A stretch of DNA of 64,000 nucleotides, from the NCBI GenBank assembly GCA_025603075.1, contig MU626364.1, forward strand, positions 1 through 64,000. The letters run 5' to 3'. Shown here piece after piece: positions 20,352 to 30,494 of the stretch (position 1 is its first letter; the number at the start of each line of letters is the position of its first letter). The translations under genes were made by a program, and so were the position numbers. Source of the stretch: Neoconidiobolus thromboides FSU 785. Lineage: Eukaryota > Entomophthoromycota > Entomophthoromycetes > Entomophthorales > Neoconidiobolaceae. The notes beneath the pieces are model-generated. The model did not search any database. It saw nothing but the letters and a program-made list of their open reading frames with translations, and was not told where the DNA came from.

Positions 20352-22621
20352 GATAGAAGATTTATTTTATAATTATCCATTACGTAGAAAAGGGCTTAAA
20401 TCAACTAATGAAGAATATCAAATGATCTTAGATATAGCTAATCGGTATGCTGTTCATTCTGAAAACATTCATTTTAGTTGTAAAAAAATGAATAGTACTT
20501 TTCCAGATTTACAAATTAGTAAAAATATGACAAAGAAAGAAAGAATTGGAAAAATTTATGGTAGAAGCATTGGACAGGATTTAATAGAGGTTAAAATAGA
20601 AGATAATATACTGGGGATTAAATGTGAAGGTTATATTACAGGGTTGGGGCATAAAGGAAAGAAAATGGGGTTTTTGTTGTTTATTAATAATAGATCAGTA
20701 ATGTGGAATAAGTTGAAAATAGCTATTGGGAATATTTATAATGGGTTATTGATGAAAGGTAATTTTCCTTTTGTATACTTGAGCCTTGTATTACCACCAG
20801 AAGATGTGGATGTCAATGTTCATCCGACTAAGAAAGAGGTAAGGATATTTTATCTGATAAGACAATGTCTTCAATTAATTTTAATGTTAGGTTTATTTTC
20901 TAAAAGAAAAAGAAATATTAAATTTAATAATAACTCATTTAACGGAAAAATTGGAAGAATTGGGAACAACTAGAGGATTTCAAACTAATGTAAGTTTTAT
21001 ATTAAATGTAAATTTAGCTATTTAATTATTTTGCTTTTGTTATAGATATTGGGTACTTTAACCCCGGTTAATTCATCTTCAACTAAAGTCAAAGTAGAAG
21101 AAGATAGAATCAAACAAGAAAGAAATGAACTAAATTTATCAACTTTAACTAATAATAACACACCGATAAAAGAAACAAATCAATCATCATTACAACTTCA
21201 ATCAATAATTAATTTCAATAATTCATTTAATGCATCAACTAATTTTAGTCAAAGTATCAATCAGTCTAATACTTCCTTTAATAGAGATAATTCCTTTTTA
21301 AACACAACGACTAATAACACTAATAATACTAAGTTAATTGCTCCATCAAAAAGAAGGGATAATTATTTAATACGTACAGATCATCAACTACAAAATTTAA
21401 ATGCATTTTATCAACCCAAGTTAAGTCTAAGGGAAAATAATAAGGAAAAGGAAAAGGAAAAGGAAAAGGAAAAGGAAAGAGAGGATGGGTTTATTCAGAC
21501 GAGTATTTTAGTAGAGAGGAATAAAAATAATAAGGAAGGGATAGTGGGAGATAGGATTTTGTTGACAATTAGTGAACAAAATAAAAGTAATGTAAATGAA
21601 CAGCTTAATCCTACTGTAAACGAGTTACCAATTACTTCAATAAACAATAAAAGGAAACGGGTATTAGTAAGATTAGAAAGTGTATTACAACTAATTAATG
21701 AGTTTAAAATGGAATGTGATTATGGTAATTTATTATTTTATTATTAGACAATGTTTTGTTAATTTCTATTTTAAAATTTTTAATTTAGATATTAAAAATA
21801 GATTACAAGAACATACAATGGTAGGTAAAGTAGATTGTAGAAGAATATGTGTTCAATCTGGAACTGGATTGTACTTATTAGATGTTTGGAAATTAAGGTG
21901 AGAATGATTATTGTATCATAATTTATAATCTATATTAATTTCTTATTTTTAATTTTTAATTTCTAATTAGTTATGATTTATTTTATCAATTAACTTTACA
22001 AAATTTTTGTAATTTTTCTACTATTTTATTAAAAACCCCAATGTCAATTTATGATGTTACAAAAATGATAATAAACTCCAGTAAAATCAAAATAGTCTTT
22101 TCAAAAGAGATAATGGAATATGATGATTTAGCAGAGGGATTAACTCAATTTTTAATTCAAAAGAGAGATATGTTATTAGAATATTTTAGTATTGAGATTA
22201 ATGAAAAAGGCTATTTGACTCATTTACCTTGCTTATTAGAGAATTACATACCCTGTGTGTATAAAATTCCTTTGTTTTTAGTTAAATTGGGAACAAAAGT
22301 AAGTTATTTATATTATATTACTCTATTGATAAAATGTTTTAAATTTAAATTTAAATTATTCTATTCCTATAGGTTAATTGGAATGAAGAAAAGAGTTGTT
22401 TTTATACATTAAGTCAACAGTTAGCATGGTTATATCAATTAGAACCAAATCCTAAAGTAGATAATGAGGATAATGAAACAAGGGAAATGAAACAATATTA
22501 CTGGCAAATACAGTATTTACTATTACCTCAATTTAAAAAGGGCTTATTTTACCCAAGGAAAGAAGGGGTAACTATGTTGACTTCTTTACCAAAACTGTAT
22601 AAAGTATTTGAAAGGTGTTGA
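19768..22621 (+). CDS. MLH1: DNA mismatch repair protein MLH1 (8 exons)
   Basis: MutL homologue, which pairs with PMS1 and links mismatch recognition to strand removal in the nucleus. Exons: 19768-20144, 20207-20279, 20353-20838, 20891-20989, 21046-21724, 21789-21897, 21971-22298, 22373-22621, giving 799 aa. The GHKL ATPase motifs are intact: E-L-I-E-N-S-L-D-A at 33-41 (catalytic Glu, Mg-binding Asn), D-N-G-C-G-I at 62-67 and G-F-R-G-E-A-L at 97-103. The transducer domain ends with D-V-D-V-N-V-H-P-T-K-K-E-V. A low-complexity Asn/Ser/Lys/Glu linker (about 346-560) follows, then the C-terminal dimerisation domain ending K-V-F-E-R-C, the hallmark end of eukaryotic MLH1. An AAT microsatellite fills part of intron 2. 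It converges with the decarboxylase gene. Confidence 0.95.
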
Positions 22622-22686
22622 GGTGGACGAGTGGGGGAGGTATTTATTATGAAATAAAAATATAGGATTTTTGTTTATTGATTTTT

Positions 22687-23626
22687 TTATTTGTTTAAAT
22701 TAAGTTGAACCATTTCTACTATTGTGTCTACTGAGGCCATAGCACCAACACCTAAAAATAAAAATAAATCAATAATTTTTTTTAATAATGTCCCATAAAA
22801 AATAAAACTTACCTAAATCCCCACAAGCTAGTAATTTACTTGTTGGTTCAATAATTTGAACATTTAATTTTTGTTTTAACACGATTAAATGTTCTTGTGT
22901 AAATGGATTATTCCACATTAAAGTATTCATAGCTGGGGCTATGATGATTTTTTTACTTTGGTCTTCAATATCCCAAGCGCGTAATATGGAAGTCTAAGAA
23001 AAAAATAAAAGAAATAGGTTCTATAAAATCAACGGAATGATATATTGATTGTTATTATTGTAGTTATTGATATAAAAACTTACTAATAAATTATCACACA
23101 TGCCATTAGCTATTTTTGCTAATGTATTAGCATCCAATGGGGCTATTAAGAATAGTGAAGTCCATTTACGTAACTTTATTAACGATAAAATTAGTAAGTT
23201 GAATTAATATTGTCCCATCATAATTACTTCAATATGTTGTACTGGATCTCCGATTTTATTCCAACTCTATTATTTTAACATATATAATTTTGTCAATAAT
23301 ACTTAGAATACAATATCATACAATATCTCTTTAATTTACCTCCCACTCATACTTGTCATCATAAATATTAATTTCGATCTCACTATTTCCGACTGTTAAA
23401 TATAGTCCATCAGTATTCTTTTGTATATAATCTTTATAGAAATGTTTTGCTGATTCTGTGGTGACGATTTTGATATTATACTATTTTGAAGAAGCGGGTT
23501 AGGGTTAATTGACCTTGATGTGAGTAATAATAGAGCTACTTTGTTTTTTTTAACTAATTCTTCTACTAATAAGGGTAATTTGATTGATGCTACACTACCC
23601 GTTACTCCTATTAATAAATTTTGCAT
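22687..23626 (-). CDS. Phosphopantothenoylcysteine decarboxylase (6 exons)
   Basis: PPCDC of the HFCD/Hal3 flavoprotein family decarboxylates 4'-phosphopantothenoylcysteine to phosphopantetheine, the third step of CoA synthesis. Exons: 23626-23540, 23480-23340, 23266-23228, 23173-23084, 22993-22813, 22751-22687, giving 200 aa, the usual size of a single-domain PPCDC. Visible features: N-terminal FMN-binding G-V-T-G-S-V-A, catalytic His87 in D-P-V-Q-H-I-E, A-P-L-D-A-N-T-L-A-K, the P-A-M-N-T-L-M-W motif with Asn142, and the flexible-flap Cys176 in L-L-A-C-G-D-L-G. All key residues are present, so it is a catalytic PPCDC rather than a regulatory Hal3/Vhs3 paralogue. The acceptor for exon 2 skips an in-frame readthrough of intron 1 that would lose the family sequence. 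It starts 122 bp from LST8, divergently. Confidence 0.93.
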
Positions 23627-23748
23627 TTTAGAAGAGAAATCAATGATTGACTTTTTTTTTAAATTTAGTAATTTTATTTTCCAAAGTAAATTATAATTTC
23701 ATCACAAATTTTATTCTCATTTCCTTACATTTCAACCTTCAAAAAATA

Positions 23749-25347
23749 ATGCGTAATAAAACAAACCATCCTTCCAAATTACCTAGTGGAAATCAGCGAG
23801 TTAATTCCAATAACAATATTACTAGCGACAATTTAAACCAACTACATCAATCCAGTACTGAAGATAGTCATTCTGTTATCTTAGTTACCGCAGGTTATGA
23901 CCATACTATAAGATTTTGGGAAGCTTTATCCGGTATTTGTTCAAGAACTATTCAACATACGGATTCGGTAAGTTTTTGTTCGATCAATTATAAGACAAAA
24001 GAAACAAAATTCAAAGTTAGAGTTAGGGTTATGATTAATTTATTGATTACTTTATTTAATTAGCAAGTAAATAAACTATGTATTTCTCCAGATAAACGAT
24101 TTTTAGCTGCTGGTGGTAAATCAATGATTTATTTAATAATCGAGAATAAAAATCCTAGCCCTTTTTTCAATAGGTCATAATCAAGTACGATTATATGATA
24201 TCCATTCATTGAAACCAGATCCAGTAAGAAAAAAGAATATTAATATAAAAAAAGAATATCAATCTAACCTACATTTAATTGAAGGTAATGATATTTGAAG
24301 GTCATACGAATAATATAGTTTCTATCGGATTTCATCCCGATAACAGTTGGATGGTTACAGGAAGTGAAGATGGTACATTAAAGATTTGGGATACTAGGTA
24401 GCTTTAATTTGTTTGGTTTTTAAAAAGAGTAATATATTTAATATCAATTCAAATTTAAAAGAACACCTGTGATTCAACGTAGTTATGATCATAAAGCACC
24501 TGTAAACGAAGTAGCCATACATCCTAATTCTAATCAATTATTTTCTTGTGATCAAAATGGTAGTATTAAATTATGGAATTTGAGCGATAATTCTTGTACT
24601 CATGAATTGGTAAAAAAATCAATCTTATTTGAATTTAAATTTTTTCTTGAACTTATCATTCCATCAATAAATAGGTACCAGAAGAAGATACACCAATGAG
24701 ATCAGTGACTGTTAGTGCCGATGGTACTATGTTGGTGGCTGGAAGTACTAAAGTAATTATTTAAGATAGCTTGAATTTTTAATGTATAATTTAATTGAGT
24801 GATAAATAGGGTAGTTGTTATGTATGGAAAATGAATAGCAGCGGTAATGGAGATTTAGCAGCAAGTACAAAATTTAAAGCACATAATAAATATTTAACTA
24901 AATGTGTGTTGAGTCCAGATTCAAAGTAAGTTAAGTATTCTATGATTTGGATAATGTTAATTTATTTCCTTATAAAGAACATTAGCCACTTGTTCAGCAG
25001 ATTCAACGGTTAAATTGTGGAGTACTAAAAATTGCTCCTTTAAGCATGAAAAAACATTAATTGGTCATTCAAGATGGGTTTGGGATTGTGCTTTTTCAGC
25101 CGATTCAGCTTATGTAGTAACGGGTAAGTTTTGAAGTTTTAGAGTTTTGTAATATTTATTTATTGTTATTGAATTGATTTTTTCAAAATATATCACTAGT
25201 TTTAATTATTGATTAATTAAATTATCTTTAGCTTCTTCGGATAATACCTCAAGACTTTGGGAGATTGGTACTTCTGATTGTATACGTCAATATAAAGGTC
25301 ATCATAAGGCTACTGTTTGTGTGGCTTTAAATGACTTGTCGTTATAA
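23749..25347 (+). CDS. LST8: LST8/GbetaL, TOR complex WD40 subunit (9 exons)
   Basis: Lst8 binds the TOR kinase domain in TORC1 and TORC2. Exons: 23749-23967, 24064-24115, 24174-24223, 24285-24397, 24462-24609, 24675-24752, 24810-24925, 24978-25123, 25232-25347, giving 345 aa. Seven WD40 repeats cover residues about 43-345: [43 protein letters not shown], then the S-C-Y-V-W, T-V-K-L-W and S-R-L-W repeats. It ends with [13 protein letters not shown], the conserved Lst8 end. The start is the ATG at 23749; the open frame upstream lacks an ATG. About 40 N-terminal residues, rich in Asn and Ser, precede the first blade, longer than in yeast (303 aa in total). Confidence 0.94.
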
Positions 25348-26408
25348 ATCGTTGATGTTTTTTATAAGTTGAAACGATTGAATTGGATTTAGCAGTACTT
25401 TCTTTTGTGATTTGTAGATTGAAAAGGGAATACAATTAAGGCATTTATAAATGGAAGGTTTATTCTTTTTATTTATAAATATTAATTTGGATTATAAAAT
25501 TATAAAGTTACTTTATATGATAAATTGTTTTATCTTTCATTTTTTTAATGATACCAAAGTAAATTTATATTTGAATTTTAATCTATTAGTTATAGTTTAA
25601 TAAAATGAGCATTTTATTGATACAGTTTTTTATTAAATTTTATATTAGTAATGCTTCTGTAATAAGTAATTTTAAATATTATTATTATTATTTAAAAAAA
25701 GGTTCTAAAAGCTATGTTTAATTTTATTTTATATATATATATATAAATTTTTAAACTACATACTTAAGGACAAAAGTGATTCAATAATAATATAGCTCAA
25801 GTTGTATTATTATCTAAGTTGTTAAATTATAGCTTTTCAAAAAAATGAGCTAAAACTAAGAAAGTATTAAAAAAGACTAATATTTATTATAAATTAATAA
25901 ACTTTTTAAAAAAATTAAAGAAAATTATTTTTAGTTTTATTTTCTAATTTTAAATAAAAAAGTACATTTAATAAAAAAACAAAGTTAATAATACTTTTCT
26001 AAAATATATTAAATTCTTCATAAAATATTGAAAATTACTACCAATTAAAACTACATTAAATATTATTGATAAAAGCTAAAAGATCTATAAATCATAATAA
26101 TATAGAATAAACAATATAATTGTTAAAAGTTAAAACTAACAATAATGATACAATCTTTAAATGATTTGATAGTTAGTTTTATTTCTAACTATATGGGAGT
26201 GTTTTTTTGACTTCATTACTTTTTCCATTTTTAAGCACTATTTGAGCGGAAAATTTGTTAGTAAAATTCTTGATCACAAAAATACATCCCTATATATAAT
26301 AATAGTTTTAAATTGTTTTGTTTAATTAAATATTTAATGAAACTAATTTAAGTCACTTTTGCTACAGTAATAAATATAAAAATTTAGTATTAAGTTACAT
26401 ATGTAATT
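25348..26408. other. Intergenic, one repeat copy
   Basis: About 1.06 kb, extremely AT-rich, with a TA run near 25733-25744 and one 106-bp element at 26190-26296. No gene seen. Confidence 0.5.
26190..26296 (-). repeat. 106-bp MITE-like element, copy 7
   Basis: Reverse orientation: TATATGGGAGTGTTTTTTTG at the left, AATACATCCCTATATA at the right. Core reads TTAAGCACTATTTGA. It lies 113 bp before a tRNA-Lys. Confidence 0.85.
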
Positions 26409-26481
26409 GCCTGGCTAGCTCAATCGGCAGAGCGTGAGACTCTTAATCTCAAGGTTGCGGGTTCGACCCCCGCGTTGGGCT
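26409..26481 (+). tRNA. tRNA-Lys(CTT), copy 2
   Basis: Identical over 73 nt to the copy at 15840. The preceding bases (ATGTAATT) are also shared with copy 1, so the duplicated unit extends slightly upstream. A T-run follows within about 8 bases of the end. Confidence 0.97.
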
Positions 26482-26504
26482 TTATCTTTTTAGATAAAAC
26501 ATAA

Positions 26505-26770
26505 TATTCTGAGTATTTACTACTCAGTGGTTGAGTCAAAAGCAGTTTTTGCTTGATTGAGTAGCCGTAAGTTGAAAAGTCTTGGTTTCTGTGACTAAGA
26601 TGGACTTAAGCTATGAAGAATAGCACGTAATAGGCTACGGACTATGTAAGATAAATAAAATAGATAATACTACTGTAAAATCTATGTAAACTAGTATTAA
26701 GAAAAGTTAGTGGCTTTATTAAAGACACGGTACCAGGGAATAATTCAGTCAAAAAGCTTTGAATTATCAT
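26505..26770 (+). ncRNA. Candidate structured RNA (unassigned)
   Basis: Dense local pairing not explained by any gene. The stem GTAGCC (26561-26566) with GGCTAC (26633-26638) encloses two hairpins: AAGT-CTTGGT / ACTAAG..ACTT (26577-26607) and GCTAT/ATAGC (26610-26624, loop GAAGA), a three-way-junction layout. Two further hairpins precede it (GAGTA/TACTC at 26511-26525; AAGCA/TGCTT at 26540-26554) and one follows (AATTCA/TGAATT, 26742-26765). The sequence is less AT-biased than its surroundings. I do not recognise a family, and chance pairing cannot be excluded without a folding computation. Confidence 0.3.
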
Positions 26771-27478
26771 GGTCTAAGATCTCTTTTATACTCCAAAAAG
26801 TATGGATATTAAAACGGGGAGATAATGTCTTTTGGAATCGCATGATAGAAATTCTTATAGCAAATCAAAACAAATAGGCTTGGGATTGATTGCATCTAAA
26901 CTTGAAAACACGACTTGAATCATTGTTGTTATAATCAGTCATAGAGCTGACAAGGCCATATTTCACAATTTTAAAATGATTTAAACTTCTACTAAGCATT
27001 TATTTTAAAATCATGTAAATGCTAACTGGATAGATAGTTATTTTTTTATAAAAATAACTAGTTAATAAGCTATGTTTTTGTTTGTTTTAGCTTAATCTAA
27101 TAATTTTGATATTTGATATTATATTTCTATTAAATATTTATCTTTATTGGTTTTTTTATTGTCAGTAGTAATTATATAAAAACAGTAGCAATAGATATTT
27201 GTTATAATAATAATATTCTATAAAAAAATTAAATTATATAAAAGCTTGAGTAATTTAATAGTTTAATAATCAATTACAGTGTAAAAAACATGTTATACAA
27301 AATAATTTAAAACTGAGCAAAAAGCAGTATTTTTGTAGCACTTGGTGTCAATTTCGCAATTAAAATATTTGAGCTGTTTTAACTGAGTTTTATTTGGTCT
27401 TTACTGCATTTAATGCTGTTATAATTAAAATTAAAATTAAATACAAATTGTTATATCGATCACTAAACAAATTGAATT
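26771..27478. other. Intergenic
   Basis: AT-rich, no coding sequence or repeat copy seen between the candidate RNA and the third tRNA-Lys. Confidence 0.45.
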
Positions 27479-27551
27479 GCCTGGCTAGCTCAATCGGCAG
27501 AGCGTGAGACTCTTAATCTCAAGGTTGCGGGTTCGACCCCCGCGTTGGGCT
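27479..27551 (+). tRNA. tRNA-Lys(CTT), copy 3
   Basis: Identical over 73 nt to copies 1 and 2. It forms the left arm of an inverted pair with copy 4, 76 bp away. Confidence 0.97.
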
Positions 27552-27627
27552 CTAAATAATTTTTTGTTATAGTAGAGTTTTATAGATAATATTACTTTAT
27601 GTATGAAGTAAAAACAAAATTTGTATA

Positions 27628-27700
27628 AGCCCAACGCGGGGGTCGAACCCGCAACCTTGAGATTAAGAGTCTCACGCTCTGCCGATTGAGCTAGCCAGGC
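27628..27700 (-). tRNA. tRNA-Lys(CTT), copy 4
   Basis: Exact reverse complement of copies 1 to 3. The two genes are tail to tail, so each is transcribed towards the other across a 76-bp AT-rich spacer. Confidence 0.97.
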
Positions 27701-27771
27701 AATTTTTATAGCCTTGTGTGTACATGCAATATATTTAAATAAATTACTAACTAGTTAGTTTTCAAAATAAA

Positions 27772-27867
27772 AATATGGGGATGTATTTTTAGAATTTTAA
27801 TGTTCTTTCTGTTTAAATAGCGTTTAAATGGAAAAAGTGATGAAGCCAAAAAAAGCATCCTTACATG
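27772..27867 (+). repeat. 106-bp MITE-like element, copy 8 (internal deletion)
   Basis: Left end ATATGGGGATGTATTTTTAG, core AAATAGCGTTTAAATGG, right end AGCATCCTTACAT. Roughly 10 bp shorter than consensus. Confidence 0.78.
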
Positions 27868-28351
27868 TTTAAAATTCAAAATAGTTATACTTTTAAGAAG
27901 GTTAGGGTCAGCGATTGTATTTAAATTTAATCAGTAATTTGATAAAAGCTAATACTTTATTGAAAAAACTACTACCTACCCAGTCAATAATCCCTTACCA
28001 ATAATGAGTTGGGACTCATTAGTGGGTTTGAAGCTTACTTGCCAGAATCAATTAGAAACAAGCCTTCAGCTTGGTTGAAGAATGCTTTAAAAACGTCATT
28101 ACTACACCTAATCCTAATGGTAATTCTCAACAAAAATTAATACTGAGATTGAAAACTTAGTGAAAAAATATGTTATTTTTTTATTTTTTTCCTTATTTGG
28201 CATATAATATCTAATTCTAACCTAATTAAATTAATAATCAAAGGAGCATGACTGTTTTTAATTGGATTCAAACAAGGCTAACAAATAAGACACATAAGTT
28301 TTAGGGATAGAAAAGCTTTGGAAAAAAGCGAAAAGCATAACTAAACATCAA

Positions 28352-28359
28352 TATATAAA
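28352..28359 (+). promoter_or_regulatory. TATA-like box of the dioxygenase gene
   Basis: TATATAAA about 51 bp upstream of the ATG at 28403. Position plausible; the string is common in this AT-rich DNA. Confidence 0.35.
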
Positions 28360-28402
28360 TAAACAGTTGTATTTTTTATTGAGTCGATAATACTTTTTTA
28401 AA

Positions 28403-29087
28403 ATGTTAAAGACAACCAAACAGACACCATTATTGCCCCCAATCAACTTTAAAAAATGGGTAGAAGAGAACCAACATATGTTACAACCACCGGTTAATAA
28501 TTATTGTATCCAACGTGGTGACTTTATTGTCATGGTTGTTGGTGGTCCAAATGCAAGAACGGATTATCATGTTAACGAAACTGAAGTAAATTTTGTTCTG
28601 TTGATCTAATAAATTGTATATTAAATTTGAAAATCAGGAATGGTTTTATCAATACAAAGGTAGGATGTTATTAAAAATAGTCGACAATGGCGAGTTTAGA
28701 GATATAATTATTGATGAGGGTGACTTCTTTTTATTACCTGGTAAGTTAGTTGTTTTAATTTAATGTCCAATTGTTAATTTTTATAGCTAATGTGCCACAT
28801 AACCCATGCAGATTTGAAAATACTATTGGAGTAGTAATTGAGCGTAACCGTCGAGAAGATGAAACTGGTAATCTTAGATATAAATTCAATTCGGATAATT
28901 TTTAACAGTTTTAGACCGATTGAGATGGTATTGCGAGAATTGTAAGGAGATTGTTTACGAAGAGTCTTTCCATTGTTTTGACCTTGGTACTCAGTTAAAG
29001 CCCATCATTGAAAAGTATGCCAATACCGAAGAATTGAGAAAATGCAGCGGATGTGGACATTCTAATTCAGCCAAAGTTCCTAAATAA
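28403..29087 (+). CDS. BNA1: 3-hydroxyanthranilate 3,4-dioxygenase (4 exons)
   Basis: Opens the ring of 3-hydroxyanthranilate to the precursor of quinolinate in tryptophan-to-NAD (kynurenine) synthesis in the cytosol. Exons: 28403-28585, 28638-28740, 28787-28867, 28909-29087, giving 181 aa, the size of yeast Bna1. It is a cupin fold with the iron ligands visible: His56 (D-Y-H-V-N-E-T), Glu62 (E-E-W-F-Y-Q) and His100 (A-N-V-P-H-N-P). The substrate-binding V-I-E-R-x-R follows. The C-terminal rubredoxin-like metal site has both pairs, C-E-N-C after L-R-W-Y and C-S-G-C near the end, plus H-C-F-D-L-G-T-Q-L. It ends a few residues after the second pair, as is usual. Introns are 41-52 bp. Confidence 0.94.
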
Positions 29088-29550
29088 ATTAATAGTGGGT
29101 TTGTGTTAATTAAATCGAGTTTGTTATACTAATGTAATTTGTATAAATCTGTTTTTGGAAACATTATTATAAATTTGGCGAATAATATAAAGTTAATTTT
29201 TCGAAAACATCTAAAAAAATTATATCAACAATTTTGTTATAAAATTCTCCCTTCTTAAAAAATAGACATCATATAAAAAATAAAAATGGCTTATTTTATT
29301 ATTCTAACATTCTGATATAAAATAGCAAACTAATAATTTTCCTGTTAAAATTCCTTAAAATAGAAAAGGAGAAACAGTTATTAACCTTGACTCAAAAAAC
29401 AAAGCAAAATCCCATAGCAACTTGACTTTCAACAATAATCCAAGTTGATAATTTTTGCAGTGTTTAATCTAATCGAAATTAGATAATCTAACAATTTTAG
29501 TTGACAAAAACGATAATAGCAAGTCTCAAAATTTTTAGAACAATTAAAAG
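29088..29550. other. Intergenic
   Basis: 463 bp between the dioxygenase and NDUFB7 genes. AT-rich, no repeat copy or gene seen. Confidence 0.5.
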
Positions 29551-29929
29551 ATGAGTGAAGTACCAGGTAAGGATGTAGATTGAACAACTAAAAAGCAATA
29601 AAACTTACTAAAAATATGAAAAGAAATGAAAGTGACACAAAAAGAGTTAAAGGACGCTCGTATTCCTTTGATGTGGCGTGATTATTGTTCCCATCTTTTG
29701 ATCCCTCTCAATAAATGTCGTTACGATAACTATTATCTTACTTGGCGTTGTCAAGATGAAAAGCATGCCTACGAAAAGTGCCAATATGATGAGTAAGTTC
29801 TTATTTTGTATTTGAGTTGAGGATTTTATAGTTTTTTTATTTAGTCTCCAACGTCGTATAAGAGTTAAAAACGAAAGAAAGAGGGTAGCCGAAAAGGAAG
29901 CAATTGAAAAGGCTCAAAATCCGGAATAA
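29551..29929 (+). CDS. NADH dehydrogenase beta subcomplex subunit 7, NDUFB7 (3 exons)
   Basis: Accessory subunit of mitochondrial complex I on the intermembrane-space side of the membrane arm. Exons: 29551-29566 (only 16 nt), 29624-29792, 29845-29929, giving 89 aa. The protein has the twin CX9C motif of the family, Cys27-x9-Cys37 and Cys48-x9-Cys58, in a helical hairpin, preceded by I-P-L-M-W-R-D-Y-C. Twin CX9C proteins are imported and oxidised by the Mia40 pathway, so no cleavable presequence is expected and none is seen. The C-terminal helix is highly charged (R-I-R-V-K-N-E-R-K-R). The tiny first exon is supported by the in-frame junction; the alternative ATG inside exon 2 (29626) would remove six residues. 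Confidence 0.9.
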
Positions 29930-30494
29930 TAGTAAAGATTAAAGTTGGATATTAAGGTTTTTAGTTTTTTGGTAATTTGTTTTTTATTGTTTTATTTTGT
30001 TTATGAGTTGAGTGTTATCCTTTGTTGTAATATGCAGTTATTATATAAAAAAGAATTTCATGAGAAAATAGAATAAATCAACTACCAATATGTTGAGTTT
30101 TACCCTCATTTTGGATTATACTACATGCATTTAATGGCTGAGTGAGTTTCTATGGTAGTTAGTAAGAGATTAGTAACATGATTTGGCTAAATATCAGAAT
30201 TCAATGTATTATCTAATCTTATAAAATCAATAACATTTGATAGCTTTCGTTAGATATTTTGATTAATTATGAACATGCTTTCATTATGTGGCTTGAAGCC
30301 TTATTTATTTTATTAAATTATGGTATAGGTTTATTATCTTTAAATAAACATTTAACTTATTCAATAAAGTCAAAAAATATAAAAATACAAAACATTTAAC
30401 AATAATTCATAATACAAAAACCGATAGTTTAATTTAACGCAAAAGTTTAGTAAAAAAATCTATTTAATAAATCCTCGATAACAACATTATATTA
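29930..30494. other. Intergenic (convergent 3' ends)
   Basis: 565 bp between the NDUFB7 and PUS3 stops. No features beyond AT-rich sequence. Confidence 0.5.

Larger units (their letters stand above)
27701..28402. other. Intergenic, one repeat copy
   Basis: About 700 bp between tRNA-Lys copy 4 and the dioxygenase gene. It holds one diverged 106-bp element and the presumed promoter of the dioxygenase. Confidence 0.45.

Noticed and set aside
23647-23748. Upstream extension of the LST8 frame
   Set aside because: Open, but lacks an ATG and is hydrophobic AT-rich translation; the ATG at 23749 directly precedes the coding-like sequence.
4370-25347. TAP42 and LST8 as a TOR-pathway gene cluster
   Set aside because: They are 18 kb apart with unrelated genes and repeats between them; co-occurrence is most simply chance.
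26561-26660. Possible group I intron core near tRNA-Lys
   Set aside because: GACTAAGATGG and GGACTATGTAAGAT loosely recall the conserved P7 region, but the remaining core elements and a host exon are missing. Kept only as an unassigned structured RNA.
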